Assembly: GCA_016795485.1 (NCBI GenBank)
Contig: JAEUHM010000041.1
Coordinates: 248,001-312,000, forward strand
DNA from: Verrucomicrobiaceae bacterium
GTDB lineage: Bacteria; Verrucomicrobiota; Verrucomicrobiia; Verrucomicrobiales; Verrucomicrobiaceae
Length of the DNA: 64,000 nucleotides
Direction of reading: 5' to 3'
Shown: positions 52,479 to 61,928 of the stretch, one piece after another
How positions within the stretch are numbered: position 1 is the stretch's first letter
Layout: the number at the start of each line of letters is the position of its first letter
Translations under genes and position numbers: made by a program
Notes under the pieces: generated by a model
The model's input: the letters and a program-made list of their open reading frames with translations, nothing else
Database searches by the model: none
Told to the model about the DNA's origin: nothing

Positions 52479-54974
52479 ATGAACCCTCTCGACCGCCTCC
52501 GCATTTTGATCGTCGAGAACGAAGGCTTGGTGGGCTGTGATATGGCCACACAACTAGCCAATCTCGGCTACTCTGTCGTCGCTACCGTGACGTCGGGGGA
52601 AGATGCCATCCGTGCGGTCGAAGAGCTCCGTCCAGACTTGGTGCTGATGGACGTTCACCTCAACGGAGAGCTTGACGGCATCCAGACGGCTATCGTCATC
52701 AAGAAGGGCAGCCCAGCAGCAATCGTTTACGTCACGGCCTGTGCTGACTTGGATACTGTGGCGAGAGCCCGGGAGACCCAACCTCACGGATATCTACTGA
52801 AGCCCTTTAGCGAGGATGAACTACGATTAACCGTGGAACTCGCCGCCACACGCTATTTGGAAGAGTCTGAGCGCCGCCGCCGCGAGCAAAGCTATCTGGA
52901 GGCCTTCCAGAGTTTAGCAGATGGCGTCATCGCCACTGATCTGGCCGGTTCTGTCATTTTCATGAACCCGGCAGGAGCACGCATCACTGGTTGGTCGTGT
53001 GAAGAGGTGGCGGGCAGGTCACTCAACGAGGTGTTTCGACTCTTCAATCAAAACGGGGACCCTGCTGAGGTCCAGGTGGTGGATGAGTCCGGTATGGGGC
53101 CACAACGCACCGTCTGGCTGACAGCAAAATCGGGTGATCGAGTGCCGATTCACGACCGCACAACCGCGATCCGCGACCAACACAACAGCCTGACAGGCCT
53201 CGTCATCCTCTTCCGCCGCACTGAGAGAGCGACCGCGCCCATCGTGGCCGCACATCCTGCTACTGCTCCTGTCGCACCCTCGGTGCCCATCTCATCTCAA
53301 CAGGAAGTCTTCGCACCTGCAGCAGCACCCGTTCCGTCTGCGCCCATGGTGGCATCCACCACTCCTGCACCGCCTCCCATCGTGGCCCAACAGCCTGTGG
53401 ACGAGCCCATGGAGCAACAGCGACCGCAAAACCCACCACCATCAGCATCGCAAGCACCACTGGTGGATGTTGTGGAGAGCATTTCCGACCCATTGATCGC
53501 CCTGGATGGCATGTGGCGGCTGACCTACGCCAATGCGGCGGCGGCGAAACTCTTCGATAGAGAAAAATTGGCGATCCTCGGCACTGGGTTCTGGGATTTG
53601 ATGCCAGCAGTCATCAAAGAGGCCCACCACGAGACTTTGGCTCATGCCATGCTCCATCGAGAAGCAATCAGCCGCGATCTCTACCTCGAGGCCCTGCAAA
53701 TCTGGCTGGAGCTTCGAGCTTATCCTTTTGGGGAAGGCTTGTTGTTGCTACTCAAGGACACGACGGCACGCCACGAAGAAGCGGAGCGCCGCAATCGCAT
53801 GGACCGACTCGAGTCGCTTGGGCTTCTTGCACGCGGATTCGCACACGATTTCAATAACTTGCTCACGGTACTGCTCGGAAACTTATCGCTGGCTGAAATG
53901 CGTTTGCGCGGCCAGACCGATCGCATTCCTGAGTTAGGCACGGCGAAACAAGCCACGCTTCAGGCACAAAGTTTGGTGCAGCAACTTCTCACGTTCGCCA
54001 GGGGTGGAGCACCCATCAAACGGCAGATGAAGCCCGCTGAACTCATTGAGACGTTCATGCAGCACCATCCTCGTGCAACGGGAGTTCACTACCGGATCGA
54101 GATTCAGCAGGACTTGCCAAGCATTGCGGTTGATCCCAACCAAGTGCGGCGACTGATTAGCAACTTGGTGCGCAATGCTGAGCAGTCAATGCCACGAGGC
54201 GGCGAACTCATCATTCGCTGCACGGCACCGAACGCTGAGGAACTCTACGGCAAAGAAATGGTGCCTGAGTTTGGTGAGTCACCTCAGGGCATTATCATCG
54301 AAGTGAAGGACAACGGTGAGGGCATCTCGCCAGATAACCTTCCTCATATTTTTGAGCCGTATTTCAGCACACGAAAAGCACAGAATGCCACGGGACTGGG
54401 CTTGACGGTGTGTGAGTCGATTGCCAAAGCCCACGGAGGCTCATTGTCAGTCAGGAGTGATTTCGGATATGGCACAACCGTCCGGTTTTACCTGCCCGTG
54501 GATGCTGACGAAGACGCCTCAGACTCACTGGGTATCGCCAATGGCAGCATGGACTCGACCACAGGCGACTCACCACGCATACTGATCCTCGAAGATGATC
54601 CGCTTGTTCGCAGCCTAATCGTTCGCAACTTGGTCACTCAAGGATTTGAAGTCGTTGAAACCTGTGACGGCAATGACACGATCAAGCGTTATCAGGAAGC
54701 ATTCGATGAAGGCCGCCCTCATGATCTGGTAGTGCTGGATCTCACGATTCCAAATGGACTCGGCGGCGTAAGAACAATGGAGCGTCTTCGCCAAATCGAT
54801 CCCAATGTTCTGGCAATCGTGTCTTCAGGCTACTCCGATGATCCAGTGATGGCGAAACCATCTGCTTACGGCTTTAGCGCGGTGCTTCCCAAGCCTTACG
54901 AGCCAAGTGATTTGCTCAGACTGGTGAAGAGCGTGCTTACTGCGCGCGGTATGCGGAGAGACACAAAAGCTTAA
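52479..54974 (+). CDS. Hybrid kinase: receiver-PAS-PAS-HisKA-HATPase-receiver
   Basis: 831 residues. The N-terminal receiver has its acceptor at Asp58 (LVLMDVHL) and the Lys of LLKPF near 107. A PAS domain follows at about 143-255, a Pro/Ala-rich linker at about 255-325 and a second PAS at 325-430. The HisKA box is RGFAHDFNNLLTVLLGNL with His456, and the HATPase has NLVRNAEQSM, VKDNGEGISPDNLPHIFEPYFST and TGLGLTVCESIAKAHGG. The C-terminal receiver has Asp754 (LVVLDLTIP). It lacks a DNA-binding output. With the preceding kinase it forms a two-protein relay whose final target is not in the window. Confidence 0.94.
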   Translation: MNPLDRLRILIVENEGLVGCDMATQLANLGYSVVATVTSGEDAIRAVEELRPDLVLMDVHLNGELDGIQTAIVIKKGSPAAIVYVTACADLDTVARARETQPHGYLLKPFSEDELRLTVELAATRYLEESERRRREQSYLEAFQSLADGVIATDLAGSVIFMNPAGARITGWSCEEVAGRSLNEVFRLFNQNGDPAEVQVVDESGMGPQRTVWLTAKSGDRVPIHDRTTAIRDQHNSLTGLVILFRRTERATAPIVAAHPATAPVAPSVPISSQQEVFAPAAAPVPSAPMVASTTPAPPPIVAQQPVDEPMEQQRPQNPPPSASQAPLVDVVESISDPLIALDGMWRLTYANAAAAKLFDREKLAILGTGFWDLMPAVIKEAHHETLAHAMLHREAISRDLYLEALQIWLELRAYPFGEGLLLLLKDTTARHEEAERRNRMDRLESLGLLARGFAHDFNNLLTVLLGNLSLAEMRLRGQTDRIPELGTAKQATLQAQSLVQQLLTFARGGAPIKRQMKPAELIETFMQHHPRATGVHYRIEIQQDLPSIAVDPNQVRRLISNLVRNAEQSMPRGGELIIRCTAPNAEELYGKEMVPEFGESPQGIIIEVKDNGEGISPDNLPHIFEPYFSTRKAQNATGLGLTVCESIAKAHGGSLSVRSDFGYGTTVRFYLPVDADEDASDSLGIANGSMDSTTGDSPRILILEDDPLVRSLIVRNLVTQGFEVVETCDGNDTIKRYQEAFDEGRPHDLVVLDLTIPNGLGGVRTMERLRQIDPNVLAIVSSGYSDDPVMAKPSAYGFSAVLPKPYEPSDLLRLVKSVLTARGMRRDTKA

Positions 54975-55000
54975 GCTGCTAGGCGGACGACTTTTGCCAT

Positions 55001-56374
55001 CTACTTAGATTTCTTCTTTGTTTTGGGCTTGCCCTGTTTCGCTCCATCAAAAACAGGCGGAACAGTGCCTTTTTCCCACTCTGCTACTGCATCCTGAAGC
55101 TTTTTGAGCACGTCAGGCTTCTCAGAAGCAAGGTTTTTGGTCTCACCGATGTCACTCGCCAAATCATAGAGTTCCGGTGCTTTGCCTGCGGCGGCAACAT
55201 ACTTCCAGTCACCCATGCGGGCACCATGTAGACCGTTCAGACCGCCACTGCGCCAAAACAGAATCTTGTGAGGTGCCTCATTTTTCTCTCCCGCAAGATA
55301 GGGAATCAAGTTCACACCATCCATGGCGCGGTCTGTAGGCATCTCACCACTGGCGACCGAAACGGAGGTGGCGAAGAAGTCCAACGCTATCACTGGTTGG
55401 GAATACACACTCGGCTTGAGCTTGGCAGGCCAGCTTACAAGGAACGGAACCCGGATTCCGCCATCGTAAACGTCACCTTTACATCCTCGAAGAGGGCTGT
55501 TGTCAGCAAAGTCGGTCATGCCATTGCCTTTCCGAGCGAGGTGCGGCCCTCCGTTGTCACTAACAAAGGTGACGAGAGTGTTCTCGCTCTGCTTCGTTGT
55601 TTCCAAAGCACTCAACACCTTCCCGATGTTGTCATCCATGCAGGCAACCATAGCCGCGTATGTTCGGCGATTCTTGTCTGTGATGTCGGCGAACTTGGCA
55701 AGCCAGTTCTCAGGTGCTTGTAGCGGAGTGTGCGGCGCGTTGAATGCTAGGTAGAGCATCCAGGGCTTTCCATCAGCATGACGTTGAACATACGCTGCCG
55801 CTTCGTCACCGAACTGATCCGTGAGGTAGCCGCGCTGAGGCTCGTCGACACCATTTCGATTGAGCGGTATTTTGTATTCTTCACCACCTTTGCCATCGGC
55901 AAAATAGAGGTGACCTCCCCCAAGAGCAGCAAAACTTTCATCGAACCCACGCTTCATGGGATGAAACTGCGGATGCGCGCCCAAATGCCACTTTCCGACG
56001 TGTCCGGTGGCGTAACCAGCTCGCTTTAGCAGTTGGGGGAGAGTGATCTGATCTATTGGGAGCCCATCCTTTGTGCTTTGCGGAAGCCATGCAGGATTGT
56101 TTTCATGTCCGAAGCGATGCTGATAGCGTCCTGTCAGCAACCCTGCCCGCGTTGGACTGCAGAAAGGATGCGAGACATAGCCATTCGTGCAGCGAACTGA
56201 TCTTGCAGCGAGCTTATCGAGGTGGGGGGTCGCTATGTCCTTGCCACCATTGAAGCCGACATCATTGTAACCAAGATCATCCGCAACGATGATGAGGACG
56301 TTGGGGCGCTCGGCCGCAGTCAACGAAACGGCGACGAAACTCAAGAGAATGGGAAGGAGGAGACAGTGCATCAC
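55001..56374 (-). CDS. Secreted arylsulfatase-family enzyme (Cys-type), second copy
   Basis: 457 residues with a signal peptide (MMHCLLLPILLSFVAVSLTAA). Metal-binding NVLIIVADDLGYNDVGFNGG (Asp32/Asp33) and the C-S-P-T-R motif with Cys72 (FCSPTRAGLLTGRYQHRFG) give the canonical formylglycine site. GYATGHVGKWHLGAHPQFHPMKRGFDESF and VTFVSDNGGPHLARKGNG complete the family features. The C terminus is Lys-rich. It would remove sulfate from extracellular glycans. It converges on the hybrid kinase gene and diverges from the small 56458 frame; no anaerobic sulfatase-maturase or other activator gene is in the window. Confidence 0.94.
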   Translation of the reverse strand: MMHCLLLPILLSFVAVSLTAAERPNVLIIVADDLGYNDVGFNGGKDIATPHLDKLAARSVRCTNGYVSHPFCSPTRAGLLTGRYQHRFGHENNPAWLPQSTKDGLPIDQITLPQLLKRAGYATGHVGKWHLGAHPQFHPMKRGFDESFAALGGGHLYFADGKGGEEYKIPLNRNGVDEPQRGYLTDQFGDEAAAYVQRHADGKPWMLYLAFNAPHTPLQAPENWLAKFADITDKNRRTYAAMVACMDDNIGKVLSALETTKQSENTLVTFVSDNGGPHLARKGNGMTDFADNSPLRGCKGDVYDGGIRVPFLVSWPAKLKPSVYSQPVIALDFFATSVSVASGEMPTDRAMDGVNLIPYLAGEKNEAPHKILFWRSGGLNGLHGARMGDWKYVAAAGKAPELYDLASDIGETKNLASEKPDVLKKLQDAVAEWEKGTVPPVFDGAKQGKPKTKKKSK

Positions 56375-56457
56375 GCGCCGTCAACGCCCTGACATCACAC
56401 TCCTTTCATCTGGAGTGAGAAGACTGTTTTCTCTGCGATAGATGCTACCTTGCAGCA

Positions 56458-56640
56458 ATGACCCGTCTCCCTTCTGCCATCACCGGATGCGTTTGCCTGT
56501 TGAGCGCAACTTTGTTGCCAACTGCCACCGGTGAGATCGAAACCGGATTCCCATCTGCCAACCCAAATCAACTCACCAAAGGAGTCGTCCCTCAACCTGA
56601 TGGCAAGCTCAGCGGTGGCGCGCAACTTGCCGCATCGTAA
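56458..56640 (+). pseudogene. Small frame with signal peptide and a delta-60-repeat-like tail
   Basis: 60 residues. The first 26 look like a signal peptide (TRLPSAITGCVCLLSATLLPTATG). The rest, ETGFPSANPNQL... then V-x-P-Q-P-D-G-K-L-x-G-G, resembles a single degenerate delta-60 repeat (the F-N...V...Q-P-D-G-K-[IL]-x-x-G-G pattern of large secreted proteins). It may be the remnant of a longer gene, a genuine small secreted peptide, or chance. There is no family support for expression. Confidence 0.35.
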
Positions 56641-56702
56641 CTCGCGAATGCAGAAAGTGATGTTGTTTTTTCTCACCGAGGGGCAACGGTCGCTCCTTTA
56701 GC

Positions 56703-57509
56703 ATGATTCACAGCACAGCACTCATCGACCCACGGGCACAGATTGACTCCACAGCGGAAATTGGAGCTTATGTGATCGTTGAGGGTCCAGTGAAGATCGG
56801 GGCAGGCGTGAAGATTCTTCCGCATGCTCAGATCATGGGCGACACGACCATCGGAACGGGGACACAGATTGGTCGTGCCGCCTTGATCGGCGGTGAACCG
56901 CAGGATCTCTCGTTCGATCCTGCCACCGAAAGTGCGGTCGTGATTGGGGAGAAAAACATCATCCGTGAGCAAGTGACCATTCATCGCGGCTCAAAGGCCG
57001 GCTATGTGACCCGAATCGGGAACAACAACTTCATCATGGGAGCAGTTCACTTTGCTCATGATGTGCAACTCGGTGACCGCAATGTGGTGGCGAACGCAGC
57101 GCTTCTGGCAGGACACGTGCAAGTGGGCAACAATAGCTTCATCGGCGGCTCTGCAGTGTTTCATCAGTTCGTCCGCATTGGAGACTACTGCATCATTCAG
57201 GGAAACGGATCGTTCGGCAAAGATATCCCCCACTATTGCTGTGCCCAACGTGTGAATCGCATTACAGGACTTAACGTCATCGGACTGCGGCGTGCTGGAT
57301 TTGGCAAAGACGACCGCGCTGCCATGAAAAAGGCCTTTGATCTGCTATTCCGCTCGGGTTTGAACCTTTCCCAAGCGATCGCTGAGGCTGAAAAGCTAGA
57401 GTGGCCAGACGCTGGGCAACGTTTGATCGAGTTCGTGAAAGCTCCCAGCCGAAAAGGCATCTGCCCTGTGAGACGCAGTGCCCTCGCTGAGGATGACGAA
57501 GACAGCTGA
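56703..57509 (+). CDS. lpxA: UDP-N-acetylglucosamine acyltransferase
   Basis: 268 residues. Left-handed beta-helix hexapeptides run from STALIDPRAQIDSTAEIGAYVIVEG through HVQVGNNSFIGGSAVFHQFVRIGDYCIIQG. The catalytic stretch MGAVHFAHDVQLGD places His119 at the position of E. coli His125. GLNVIGLRRAGF and a helical C terminus complete LpxA. It makes UDP-3-O-acyl-GlcNAc, the first step of lipid A, which tells that the host has an LPS-type outer membrane. The other lpx genes are not beside it; speA follows. Confidence 0.96.
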   Translation: MIHSTALIDPRAQIDSTAEIGAYVIVEGPVKIGAGVKILPHAQIMGDTTIGTGTQIGRAALIGGEPQDLSFDPATESAVVIGEKNIIREQVTIHRGSKAGYVTRIGNNNFIMGAVHFAHDVQLGDRNVVANAALLAGHVQVGNNSFIGGSAVFHQFVRIGDYCIIQGNGSFGKDIPHYCCAQRVNRITGLNVIGLRRAGFGKDDRAAMKKAFDLLFRSGLNLSQAIAEAEKLEWPDAGQRLIEFVKAPSRKGICPVRRSALAEDDEDS

Positions 57510-57583
57510 AAAGTGTGCTTTCACTTTGGGCGCAATGCCCGATAATCCGCCTCCCAAAATCCAGCCACCATCGAACGAAAGAA

Positions 57584-59530
57584 ATGGAGAAACGCCCTTC
57601 CGCCAAAACCCCCGTGTGGAGTATCGAAGACAGCGCGAGCCTTTATGGCATCCGCGAATGGGGGCACGAATACTTCAACGTCTCGGCCAGAGGAGAGGTG
57701 GTCGTGAACCTCAAGGACGGCAGCAAGACCAAACCCGTTTCCCTTGCTCAGATCATCAGCGGCTTGAAAGATCGCGGCACACAGTTGCCAGTGCTCATCC
57801 GTTTCGGCGACTTGTTGCGCTGGCGTATTGACGAACTCAACGAAGGATTTGCCACCGCCATCCGAGAAGCCAAATACCAAGGAGTGTATCGCGGCGTTTA
57901 CCCGATCAAGGTCAACCAACAGCAGGAAGTGATCGAGGAGATCACTCGCTATGGGCGCAAATATCATTACGGTCTTGAGGCCGGAAGCAAACCGGAGCTC
58001 ATCGCTGCTCTGGCTTACATGCATGACCCGCAGGCTTACATCGTCTGCAATGGATACAAGGACGAGGAGTTCATCGACTTGGCGCTTTATGCTCAGAAAA
58101 TGGGCATTCAGGTCATTTTGGTCTTGGAGATGCCGAGTGAGCTGAAGCTGATTCTTGAACGCAGCAAAAAGATGGGCGTGCGACCAACGCTTGGCGTGCG
58201 TTTCAGACTCTCAACCGAGAGTGCTGGTCACTGGGCAGGCAGCGGTGGTGATGCGAGCGTCTTCGGGCTGAATATTTCTCAAGTGATGCGCGTGGTCGAT
58301 CACCTTCGTGAAGAGGGGATGCTGGATTGCCTGCGGATGCTGCACTACCACCAAGGTTCTCAGATTCCCAACATCCGCGCAATCCGAAGTGCGGCCACTG
58401 AAGCAGCGCGTGTGTATGTGGGGCTTGTGCAAGAGGGCGCGCGGATGGGCATCCTCGATCTGGGCGGTGGCTTGGCCATCTCTTACGATGGTCTCAAAGG
58501 CAACTCGACGGCTTCCAGCGACTACGGGACAAAAGAATACTGTGCGGACGTCATCGAAGCGATCGCTGAGGTGACCGATGAGGCCGAGATTCCTCACCCC
58601 GACATTATTACTGAATCGGGCAGAGCCATCGTCGCTTATTGCTCCGTCTTGGTGATCAACGTGCTTGATATCAACCGCTTTGAAGGCAACGGCATCATCA
58701 AGGTCACAGACGACTCTCCTGCTTTGCTAAAGAATCTGCACGATCTGTGGGTAGAGGTCACAGAGAGCGGCAAAAAGATCACTCGCGAAAGGATTCAAGA
58801 GACTTACAACGACGCGCTATACTACCGCGATAAGTTGAGGAGCGAGTTTAGTTACGGCAAGGTACGCCTGCGTGAGCGCGCTCAGGGCGAAGAACTCTAC
58901 TGGAAGCTTTTGTCCTGGGTGAGCGAGCACATGGAGCAAGCTGGAGCCGATGGCGGGCAGATGAGCCGCGTCGAACACGTGCTGACAGACTACTACTACG
59001 CCAACTTCAGCGTGTTTCAGAGTCTGCCCGACCTCTGGGCCATTGACCAAATCTTCCCGGTGATGCCCATCCAGCGTCTCAAGGAGAAGCCGACTCGCAA
59101 GGTGGTGCTGTCTGACATCACTTGCGACAGCGATGGCAAAATTGACCACTTTGCCCACGGCTGCGAGTTGCATCAGAGCTTGCCTTTGCATGACATCGAC
59201 ATCGAGGGTGGCGAGGATTACATGCTCGGCGTCTTCCTCGTTGGAGCCTATCAAGAAACCCTCGGTGATCTTCACAACCTGCTCGGTGATACCAATGTTG
59301 TCAGTGTCTCGCTGGACAACGGCAAGCTCCGTTATCGACGCGAACAGGAGGGCGATACCGTGAGTGAGGTGCTGAGCTACGTGGAGTACGATCCGAAGGT
59401 GCTCGTCACCAAGTTCCGCGAGCTTGCCGAGAGCGCAGTGACGCAAAAGCGCATCACTGCAACCGAGCGCAAAGAGATCATGGCCGCATTTGAGGAAGGT
59501 CTTCGTGGATACACGTATTTCGAGACCTAA
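57584..59530 (+). CDS. speA: Biosynthetic arginine decarboxylase
   Basis: 648 residues from ATG 57584; the frame is open to 57515 but that part is unlike SpeA. The PLP lysine is Lys109 in GVYPIKVNQQQEV, followed by YGLEAGSKPEL, LHYHQGSQIPNIRAI, LDLGGGLAISYDG and the catalytic DITCDSDGKIDHF segment from the other subunit. Length matches the roughly 630-660 residues of SpeA. It forms agmatine from arginine, the entry to putrescine and longer polyamines. It is 74 bases after lpxA and is followed by a PotD-like gene and carboxynorspermidine synthase. Confidence 0.97.
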   Translation: MEKRPSAKTPVWSIEDSASLYGIREWGHEYFNVSARGEVVVNLKDGSKTKPVSLAQIISGLKDRGTQLPVLIRFGDLLRWRIDELNEGFATAIREAKYQGVYRGVYPIKVNQQQEVIEEITRYGRKYHYGLEAGSKPELIAALAYMHDPQAYIVCNGYKDEEFIDLALYAQKMGIQVILVLEMPSELKLILERSKKMGVRPTLGVRFRLSTESAGHWAGSGGDASVFGLNISQVMRVVDHLREEGMLDCLRMLHYHQGSQIPNIRAIRSAATEAARVYVGLVQEGARMGILDLGGGLAISYDGLKGNSTASSDYGTKEYCADVIEAIAEVTDEAEIPHPDIITESGRAIVAYCSVLVINVLDINRFEGNGIIKVTDDSPALLKNLHDLWVEVTESGKKITRERIQETYNDALYYRDKLRSEFSYGKVRLRERAQGEELYWKLLSWVSEHMEQAGADGGQMSRVEHVLTDYYYANFSVFQSLPDLWAIDQIFPVMPIQRLKEKPTRKVVLSDITCDSDGKIDHFAHGCELHQSLPLHDIDIEGGEDYMLGVFLVGAYQETLGDLHNLLGDTNVVSVSLDNGKLRYRREQEGDTVSEVLSYVEYDPKVLVTKFRELAESAVTQKRITATERKEIMAAFEEGLRGYTYFET

Positions 59531-59557
59531 TAGCAACGCTCCAGCACTCGAACCCGC

Positions 59558-60646
59558 ATGAGAAATAGAGTCTGTCACTTACTCGCCGGAGTGGTGGCCC
59601 TCTTTTTGGTAACGTCTTGCTCAAAAAAGCAACTCAGAGTCTACACTTGGGTGGACTACATAAAGCCTGAACTGATTGCGAGATTTGAGAAAGAAAGTGG
59701 CTGTGAGGTCATCGTGGATACGTTTCTTTCTAACGAAGAACTTCGGGATACTCTGAAAAGTGGCGCAAGCACTTACGATATCGTCATGCCAAGCTCCTAC
59801 ATGGCCGAAGTGCTGTCACGCGAGGGTCTGCTGGAGCCCCTCAATCAGAAGGCGCTTCTTAATCTTGGCCAAGTAGATGACAATCTGCGCGAAAAACTGC
59901 CAGACTCAGGTCTGACGCACACGGTGCCATACGCCGTGAGTTTCGGCGTGATCGGGTATCGTAAAGACAAGATCAAGGAAGCTCAGCACTCCTGGGCAGT
60001 ATTTAATCAGCCCTCTATCCGCGCCAAGTTTAGCCTATTGCATGACGTGCGAGACACACTGGGCTCAGCACTGAAGCTCCTGGGCTTCAGCGTCAACACC
60101 ATCAATGAAGATGAGATCCAGCAAGCGGCAGCATTGGTCAAAAAATGGCGCCAAAATGCTCTCCGCTTCGACAATGACGCCTACCGCTCCGCGTTGGTCA
60201 GTGGTGAGTTGCACCTAGCACATGGTTACAGCGGTGATCTCCACCGGCTCGCTACACAGCACAAAAACATCGGTGTGCTGATACCAATCGAAGGTGTCGT
60301 ACTGGCCTGTGACATGATGGGCATCACATCAAAAGCGAGAGAGAAAAACCTCGCGCACAGATTTATCGACTTCTTTTTGCAGCCCGATGTCGCAGCCGAG
60401 AACATGCAGTGGACGGGATACATTTGTCCAAACAAAGGCGGCTTGCAAAAAGTGCCCTACAGCTTCTTCACCGGGCCGGCGATCAGCCTTTCCAAGCCAG
60501 TGATGGACTCCAGCGAGATCATTCGGGACTTGGGTGAGCACACGAGCAAGTACGAGAAGGCCTGGGAGTCGATCCTGGCTGACTTTTCCACAGACGAATC
60601 AGGAGTTGGCGTCCGCAAACGCTCTCTTGCAGGAAAAGCTCCTTAG
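59558..60646 (+). CDS. PotD-like spermidine/putrescine-binding lipoprotein
   Basis: 362 residues with a lipoprotein signal (GVVALFLVTSCSKK; lipid Cys near 21). The start LRVYTWVDYIKPELIARFEKESGCEVIVDTF and YDIVMPSSYMAEVLSREGLLEPL are characteristic of PotD/PotF-type proteins. Later VPYAVSFGVIGYRKDKI, GSALKLLGFSVNT and IPIEGVVLACDMMGI continue the family. It should bind a polyamine in the periplasm. No PotABC permease or ATPase gene is adjacent, so it either serves a transporter encoded elsewhere or senses polyamines. It lies 27 bases behind speA. Confidence 0.92.
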   Translation: MRNRVCHLLAGVVALFLVTSCSKKQLRVYTWVDYIKPELIARFEKESGCEVIVDTFLSNEELRDTLKSGASTYDIVMPSSYMAEVLSREGLLEPLNQKALLNLGQVDDNLREKLPDSGLTHTVPYAVSFGVIGYRKDKIKEAQHSWAVFNQPSIRAKFSLLHDVRDTLGSALKLLGFSVNTINEDEIQQAAALVKKWRQNALRFDNDAYRSALVSGELHLAHGYSGDLHRLATQHKNIGVLIPIEGVVLACDMMGITSKAREKNLAHRFIDFFLQPDVAAENMQWTGYICPNKGGLQKVPYSFFTGPAISLSKPVMDSSEIIRDLGEHTSKYEKAWESILADFSTDESGVGVRKRSLAGKAP

Positions 60647-60699
60647 CGAGCCAACCATTTGCACCGGAGTGGAACTGCGCTAACGAAGATGTCTTCACC

Positions 60700-61908
60700 A
60701 TGTCTCACAGAGTCCTCATCATTGGCGCGGGCGGCGTTGGCCGCGTAGTCGTTCATAAGTGTGCCCAGCTGCCGGATGTTTTCGGTGAGATCATGCTGGC
60801 GTCACGTACCAAGTCCAAGTGCGATCAGATCGCCTCTGAGTTGAATAGGCCCATCCAAACAGCCGCTGTCGATGCAGACAACGTGCCCGAGCTAGTCAGT
60901 CTGCTCGAAAGTTTCAAACCGGAGGTCGTCATCAACGTAGCACTCCCTTACCAGGATCTCACCATCATGGACGCCTGCCTTGAAGCCGGGGTTCACTATA
61001 TAGACACTGCTAACTACGAACCTCGGGACGTTGCAAAGTTTGAATACCATTGGCAGTGGGCTTACCAGGAGAAGTTTAAGAACGCGGGCCTCACTGCACT
61101 GCTCGGATGTGGCTTTGACCCAGGTGTGACCAATGTCTACACGGCCTACGCTCTGAAACATCACTTCAGCAAGATCGACACGCTCGATATCATCGACTGC
61201 AACGCAGGTGACCACGGCAAGGCGTTTGCAACCAACTTCAATCCCGAGATCAACCTCCGTGAAGTCACCGCAAATGGACACTACTGGGAGAACGGCCACT
61301 GGGTGGAGACCAAGCCACTCGAGATCAAGCGCTCGTTTGACTTCCCCGCCGGCATTGGACCCAAGAACATCTATTGCCTTTATCACGAGGAGCTTGAGAG
61401 CCTCACCAAGCACTTCGACATCCGCCGCGCACGCTTCTGGATGACCTTTGGCGATCAGTACATCAAACACATGGAAGTGCTCGTCAATGTCGGCATGACC
61501 CGGATTGATCCAGTGATGCACAAAGGAGTGCCCATCATACCGATCGAGTTCCTCAAGACGCTTCTGCCAGAGCCAGGCACACTTGGCCCTGACACCAAAG
61601 GGAAAACGTGCATCGGCAACTGGATTGAGGGCACAGTAAAAGACGGCAGCTTTAAACGCTACTACGTCTACAACGTGAAGGACCACCAAGATTGCTTCCA
61701 GGAGACTAACAGCCAGGGAGTTAGCTACACTACCGGCGTGCCAGCAATGATCGCCGCCAAACAACTCCTAACTAACCCGGGAGAATACCGCCAACCAGGT
61801 GTTTGGAACGTGGAACAGCTCAACCCCGATCCCTTCATGGCTGACCTGAACGCCCACGGGTTGCCATGGATTGAGACGTGGCCAGATAAACCTCTACCAG
61901 GTGAGTAA
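60700..61908 (+). CDS. Carboxynorspermidine synthase (saccharopine dehydrogenase family)
   Basis: 402 residues. The Rossmann start VLIIGAGGVGRVVVHKCAQ and the family segments VDADNVPELVSLLESFKPEVVINVALPYQDLTIMDACLEAGVHYIDTANYE and LLGCGFDPGVTNVYTAYA are those of carboxynorspermidine/carboxyspermidine dehydrogenase. It joins aspartate semialdehyde to putrescine or diaminopropane with NADPH, giving carboxyspermidine or carboxynorspermidine. Its place after speA and a PotD-like gene supports a polyamine role over a lysine-metabolism role. The next enzyme, the decarboxylase NspC, is not in the window. Confidence 0.94.
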   Translation: MSHRVLIIGAGGVGRVVVHKCAQLPDVFGEIMLASRTKSKCDQIASELNRPIQTAAVDADNVPELVSLLESFKPEVVINVALPYQDLTIMDACLEAGVHYIDTANYEPRDVAKFEYHWQWAYQEKFKNAGLTALLGCGFDPGVTNVYTAYALKHHFSKIDTLDIIDCNAGDHGKAFATNFNPEINLREVTANGHYWENGHWVETKPLEIKRSFDFPAGIGPKNIYCLYHEELESLTKHFDIRRARFWMTFGDQYIKHMEVLVNVGMTRIDPVMHKGVPIIPIEFLKTLLPEPGTLGPDTKGKTCIGNWIEGTVKDGSFKRYYVYNVKDHQDCFQETNSQGVSYTTGVPAMIAAKQLLTNPGEYRQPGVWNVEQLNPDPFMADLNAHGLPWIETWPDKPLPGE

Positions 61909-61928
61909 GGAGCGATCTTGGACGGTAG

